This document shows, one piece after another, positions 4,307 through 7,147 of a DNA stretch of 7,147 bases. This DNA comes from Clostridiaceae bacterium (lineage in GTDB: Bacteria; Bacillota; Clostridia; Saccharofermentanales; Fastidiosipilaceae), in NCBI GenBank assembly GCA_012514965.1, contig JAAYZH010000095.1:1-7147 (forward strand), given 5' to 3'. Numbering within the stretch: the stretch's first letter is position 1; each line of letters opens with the position of its first letter. The position numbers were made by a program, and so were the translations under genes. The notes beneath the pieces are model-generated. The model was not told where the DNA came from. It ran no database searches and was given only the letters and a program-made list of their open reading frames with translations.

Positions 4307-6814
4307 GATGAACAGAGAAGTGTCAGACTGTTCGGCCGCGCCGATGAAGGTTGCCACGCCGCCGATCTCCACGCCATCGATCAGCTCTTCCGGCTTCAGA
4401 CCCATCACATCCATAGACATCTGGCAGGCCACGAGGCGCACGCCCTGGGCTTTGGCCGAGGCAATCAGCTCGTCGAGTGTCGCAATGTTCTTCTTCTTCA
4501 TAATGCTGAGCATCAGACGCGAGCCCATACCGCCCATATGCATTTTTGACAAGCCGAGCCTTTGCACGCCGCGGGGCATCATCGCGCCAAACATTTTCTC
4601 GATGAAGCTCTTCTTGACTTTGGCCCCCTCGTGCTTGCGCAGAATGTTGAGGCCCCAGAAGGTGAAGAACAAGGTCACCTTGCGGTCCATCGCGGCTGCC
4701 CCATTTGCGATAATGAAGGCGGCCAAAGCCTTGTCCAGGTCACCGCTGAAGACGACCATGGCTTTGTCGTGCGAAACAGTTTCGGCAGGCGTGTTTTGGG
4801 CGGCCGTCTTGGGGGCTTCCTTCAGGATCTTGGCGATGTAGAGCTTGTTCTCGTAGGTGTTGGACAGGAGGGTATGCCCGGTGCGTTCGCACCAGACGCC
4901 GACGTCGGACGCGAAGCCTGGGTCGGAGGCTTTGACCAGCAGCGTGTCGCCGGGTTCGACCATCTTGATGCCTTCGGCCAGTTTGAGGATAGGACCGGGG
5001 CACTGCAGGCCGACTGCGTCGACTGCGAGCTCTTTGCCCGTGGGCTTTGCCCCCGCAACTGCTTCAGGTGCTGCGGCCTCAACGACAGGGCAGACCACGA
5101 GCTTCTCGCCTTCGCCCTCGACAAGGTTTTGGCCATAGCAGTCAAACGGCACATCGGGCTGCACTTCACGCGTCATCATGTGGTAGAGACGGTAGCCGCC
5201 GCTGAGGTTGTAGACCTCGGGATAACCGTTCTGGGTCAGGATGCGGGCAGCCAGATAGCCGCGCAGGCCCACCTGGCAGAAGACATAGATGGGCTTGGTC
5301 TTCGGCACCTCGGCCAAACGCGCACGCAGCGAATCAAGCGGGATATTACGGGCAAACTGGATCGAGCCAATCTCGAATTCTTCGGGTGTGCGGACGTCGA
5401 GCAGCATGACTTTGTCCGGATCAAGGTCCATGACATCGTGGAAATGGAAGACCTTGACATCCCCCTTCATCTCGTTGGCAGCTGTGAAGCCCAGCATGTT
5501 GACAGGGTCTTTGGCCGAAGAAAAAGGCGGAGCATAGGACAGTTCCAGCTTCTCGAGGTCGAAGACCGTTGCACCCAGGCGTTGCGCTGTGGCCAGCACA
5601 TCAATCCGCTTCTCAACACCCTCCATGCCGACAGCCTGCGCACCCAGAATACGGCCATCCGCCGGGTCGTAGAGCATCTTCATGGCCAGCTGCGAAGCAC
5701 CGGGGAAGTAGCCCGCGTGGTTCAGCGGGTGAATGTACGTCTTCTCGTAGACGATCTCCTCACGCCGCGCCTGCTTCTCATTCAAGCCGGTCGAGGCGGC
5801 AGTCATGTCGAAGACCTTCAGGACCGCTGTGCCCTGCACCCCTTCGAACGGCACCCGTCCGCCCAGCGCATTCTCCGCCGCGATACGACCTTGCTTGTTC
5901 GCAGGTCCCGCCAGCGGGATCAATCCCGGTTTACCGGTCACGAAGTTGCGAATCTCGATCGCGTCACCCACGGCCAAAATATCCGGATCCGAGGTGAACA
6001 AATATTCATCCACCTTGATGCTGCCGCCGAGGCCCAGTTCCAGGCCGGCTTCTTTGGCCAAATGACTGTCCGGCGCAATGCCGATACTCATAATCACGAG
6101 GTCGCAGGTCAGGGTAAGGCCGGTGGTCAGGCGCACGACCAAGCGTCCGTCCGCGTCCTGGGTAAAGCCCGCGGCACCGGCCTGGAAGAACAGCCGCACG
6201 CCGTTCTGGCGTACATGTGCATGCAAAAACATCGCCATATCGAGGTCCATCGAGGCAACCAGCTGATCCGTAAACTCAACCAGCGAAACCTCCATGCCGC
6301 GATGCTTGAGATTCTCCGCCATCTCGACTCCGATGAAACCGCCGCCGATCACGACCGCATGCTGCACCGGATGATTGTCCACAAAGTCGCGGATCTTGTA
6401 GGTATCCGGTACTGTGCGCAGCGTAAAGATGCCCGGCAGGTCGAGCCCCGGCAGCGGCGGCCGCTTGGGCTCAGCGCCGGGTGACAGGATCAAGCGATCA
6501 TAGTTCTCCGTATAATCACGCTTCGAGCGGTGGTCGCGAACCGTTACGCTCTTCGCTTCGCGGTCGATCGTGATGACTTCCGAGAAGATCCGGACTTCCA
6601 GATTGAAACGACTCTGAAATGCCTCAGGGGTCTGCACCAGCAGCTTCTCTTTCTCTGTGATCACGTCACCGATGTAGTAGGGCAAACCGCAGTTCGCGTA
6701 GGAGATGAACTCCCCCTTCTCAAACAGGATAATCTCAGCCTGCTCGTCAAGTCTGCGCAAACGTGCCGCTGCCGAAGCCCCGCCGGCCACGCCGCCAACG
6801 ATCAAAACCTTCAT
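4304..6814 (-). CDS. Four-domain CoA-disulfide reductase / rhodanese / TusA / DsrE2 fusion
   Basis: An 836-residue protein for sulfane-sulfur handling. Residues 1-445 form a CoA-disulfide (or CoA-persulfide) reductase of the FAD/NAD(P)H disulfide reductase family: FAD motif VGGVAGGASAA (6-16), redox Cys42 in SYANCGLPYYIG, NAD(P)H motif VIGGGFIGVE (155-164), second FAD motif AVGDA (281-285), and the interface stretch YAPPFSSAKDPVNMLG (427-442). Residues 458-550 are a rhodanese with active loop CQVGLRG (Cys513). An Ala/Pro-rich linker (577-592) leads to a TusA domain (595-666) with LQCPGP (Cys605). Residues 683-836 are a DsrE2 domain with Cys797 in VACQMSMDVMG. All four expected cysteines are present. 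No signal or transmembrane segment is evident, so it is cytoplasmic. The ATG at 6814 follows GAGGT (6825-6821) by six bases. The family relationship suggests reduction of CoA disulfide or persulfides and sulfur transfer between modules; substrate preference is inferred. No neighbouring sulfur gene is visible. Confidence 0.95.
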   Translation of the reverse strand: MKVLIVGGVAGGASAAARLRRLDEQAEIILFEKGEFISYANCGLPYYIGDVITEKEKLLVQTPEAFQSRFNLEVRIFSEVITIDREAKSVTVRDHRSKRDYTENYDRLILSPGAEPKRPPLPGLDLPGIFTLRTVPDTYKIRDFVDNHPVQHAVVIGGGFIGVEMAENLKHRGMEVSLVEFTDQLVASMDLDMAMFLHAHVRQNGVRLFFQAGAAGFTQDADGRLVVRLTTGLTLTCDLVIMSIGIAPDSHLAKEAGLELGLGGSIKVDEYLFTSDPDILAVGDAIEIRNFVTGKPGLIPLAGPANKQGRIAAENALGGRVPFEGVQGTAVLKVFDMTAASTGLNEKQARREEIVYEKTYIHPLNHAGYFPGASQLAMKMLYDPADGRILGAQAVGMEGVEKRIDVLATAQRLGATVFDLEKLELSYAPPFSSAKDPVNMLGFTAANEMKGDVKVFHFHDVMDLDPDKVMLLDVRTPEEFEIGSIQFARNIPLDSLRARLAEVPKTKPIYVFCQVGLRGYLAARILTQNGYPEVYNLSGGYRLYHMMTREVQPDVPFDCYGQNLVEGEGEKLVVCPVVEAAAPEAVAGAKPTGKELAVDAVGLQCPGPILKLAEGIKMVEPGDTLLVKASDPGFASDVGVWCERTGHTLLSNTYENKLYIAKILKEAPKTAAQNTPAETVSHDKAMVVFSGDLDKALAAFIIANGAAAMDRKVTLFFTFWGLNILRKHEGAKVKKSFIEKMFGAMMPRGVQRLGLSKMHMGGMGSRLMLSIMKKKNIATLDELIASAKAQGVRLVACQMSMDVMGLKPEELIDGVEIGGVATFIGAAEQSDTSLFI

Positions 6815-6965
6815 ACTTCTACCTCGTTTCTCTGTTGGGTCGCATCGGGCAAAGCACTAGCACCTGTCCATATGAGGCCTCACACGTATAGATTCATTAT
6901 CCACTCACAATAGCACAGTCCCCCCCGAAGATAAATATCCTTCTCGGTCGCGCACCCCCGGATCT
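6815..6965 (-). promoter_or_regulatory. Upstream leader of the sulfur-transfer fusion gene
   Basis: This 151-base stretch holds the ribosome binding site GAGGT (6825-6821) and must contain the promoter unless transcription enters from beyond the window. I find no convincing -35/-10 pair. TATACG (6890-6885) has only CTATTG 17 bases upstream, and TTGTGA (6910-6905) is just 14 bases away. GATAAT (6902-6897) has no -35. A run of six C at 6920-6925 and a short C-rich linker lead into the palindrome array. Confidence 0.4.
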
Positions 6966-7147
6966 GGACAAAATTTGCGAAAGTGTGTGCCCGCGGCTTG
7001 GAATATCGAAAAATTTGTCCACCGCACCCCTGGATCTGGACAAAATTTGCGAAAGTGTGTGCCCTGGCCTTGGAATATCGAAAAATTTGTCCACCGCACC
7101 TTCCGATCCGGACAAAATTTGCGAAAGTGTGTGCCGGGGGCTTGGAA
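6966..7147. repeat. Second tandem palindrome array, 55-base units, period 72 (runs off the right edge)
   Basis: Units begin at 6966, 7038 and 7110; the third is cut by the window edge. Each complete unit starts with GGACAAAATTTGCGA and ends with TCGAAAAATTTGTCC, arms that pair at 13 of 15 positions, around a GC-rich centre. Linkers are 17 bases (7021-7037, 7093-7109) and C-rich on the plus strand, so G-rich on the minus strand; a similar 17-base segment (6949-6965) precedes the first unit. Because 72 is a multiple of three, a minus-strand frame stays open as a 24-residue repeat. It lacks a ribosome binding site, and the strict symmetry argues for a structural DNA or RNA repeat rather than a protein. 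Confidence 0.88.

Noticed and set aside
4562..6484. Long plus-strand frame of 640 codons opposite the fusion gene
   Set aside because: It is antisense to a gene with four unmistakable domains, and its His/Gln/Asp-rich translation is typical of a mirror frame in GC-rich coding DNA.
6892..6912. Lac-operator-like and DnaA-box-like sequence upstream of the fusion gene
   Set aside because: The minus strand matches the Escherichia coli lac operator at 16 of 21 positions (TTGTGAGTGGATAA), and the plus strand has TTATCCACT, one base from a DnaA box. Both are single sites, the operator lacks the right-hand symmetric half, and no LacI-type gene or box cluster is visible, so chance is the better explanation.
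6897..7115. Minus-strand frame with a 24-residue repeat over the right array
   Set aside because: The frame stays open only because 72 is divisible by three. The underlying DNA is palindromic, the start is a TTG inside a repeat unit, and no ribosome binding site is seen. It could be reconsidered if the sequence beyond the edge showed a true start.

Overview
The window looks like chromosome of a Gram-positive bacterium of the Bacilli (Bacillota) with fairly high GC. The basis is the strong GGAGG-type ribosome binding sites in front of every gene, the AraC-type regulator with a Bacillus/Paenibacillus-like layout, and a four-part CoA-disulfide reductase/rhodanese/TusA/DsrE fusion of a kind seen in Bacilli. 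A Tumebacillus-, Paenibacillus- or Alicyclobacillus-like host is an inference; nothing here fixes the genus.

Left part (1-3334): a truncated AraC-family regulator reads leftwards off the edge. It is divergent from two genes reading rightwards: a full-length DUF2264 protein (853-1992), and, 79 bases later, an unrecognised protein with a C-terminal PKD-like domain (2072-3334). This resembles a small, locally regulated carbohydrate-use locus. The regulator probably senses a sugar or an oligosaccharide. The DUF2264 protein is probably a cytoplasmic glycan-processing enzyme. The PKD protein has no signal peptide and may have lost its N-terminal half.

Middle (3335-4303): about 970 bases without a credible gene, lying between the 3' ends of two converging transcription units and packed with repeats. 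In order: a G-rich stretch with quadruplex potential; nine tandem copies of a 54-base nested palindrome joined by 17-base G-rich linkers (period 71); about four copies of an unrelated 28-base repeat ending in a 13-bp perfect hairpin; and three copies of an 8-base repeat, the last of which supplies the stop codon of the next gene.

Right part (4304-6814, minus strand): one large gene for an 836-residue fusion with four sulfur-handling modules (CoA-disulfide reductase, rhodanese, TusA, DsrE2), which looks like a complete persulfide relay in one chain. Upstream of it, from 6966 to the edge, a second tandem palindrome array starts. Its sequence differs, but its design is nearly identical (55-base palindrome, 17-base linker, period 72) and it lies in the opposite orientation.

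The most unusual content is this pair of palindromic arrays flanking the sulfur gene in inverted orientation. They look like two diverged members of one intergenic repeat family. I do not recognise the family and cannot say from the sequence alone whether it is undescribed.
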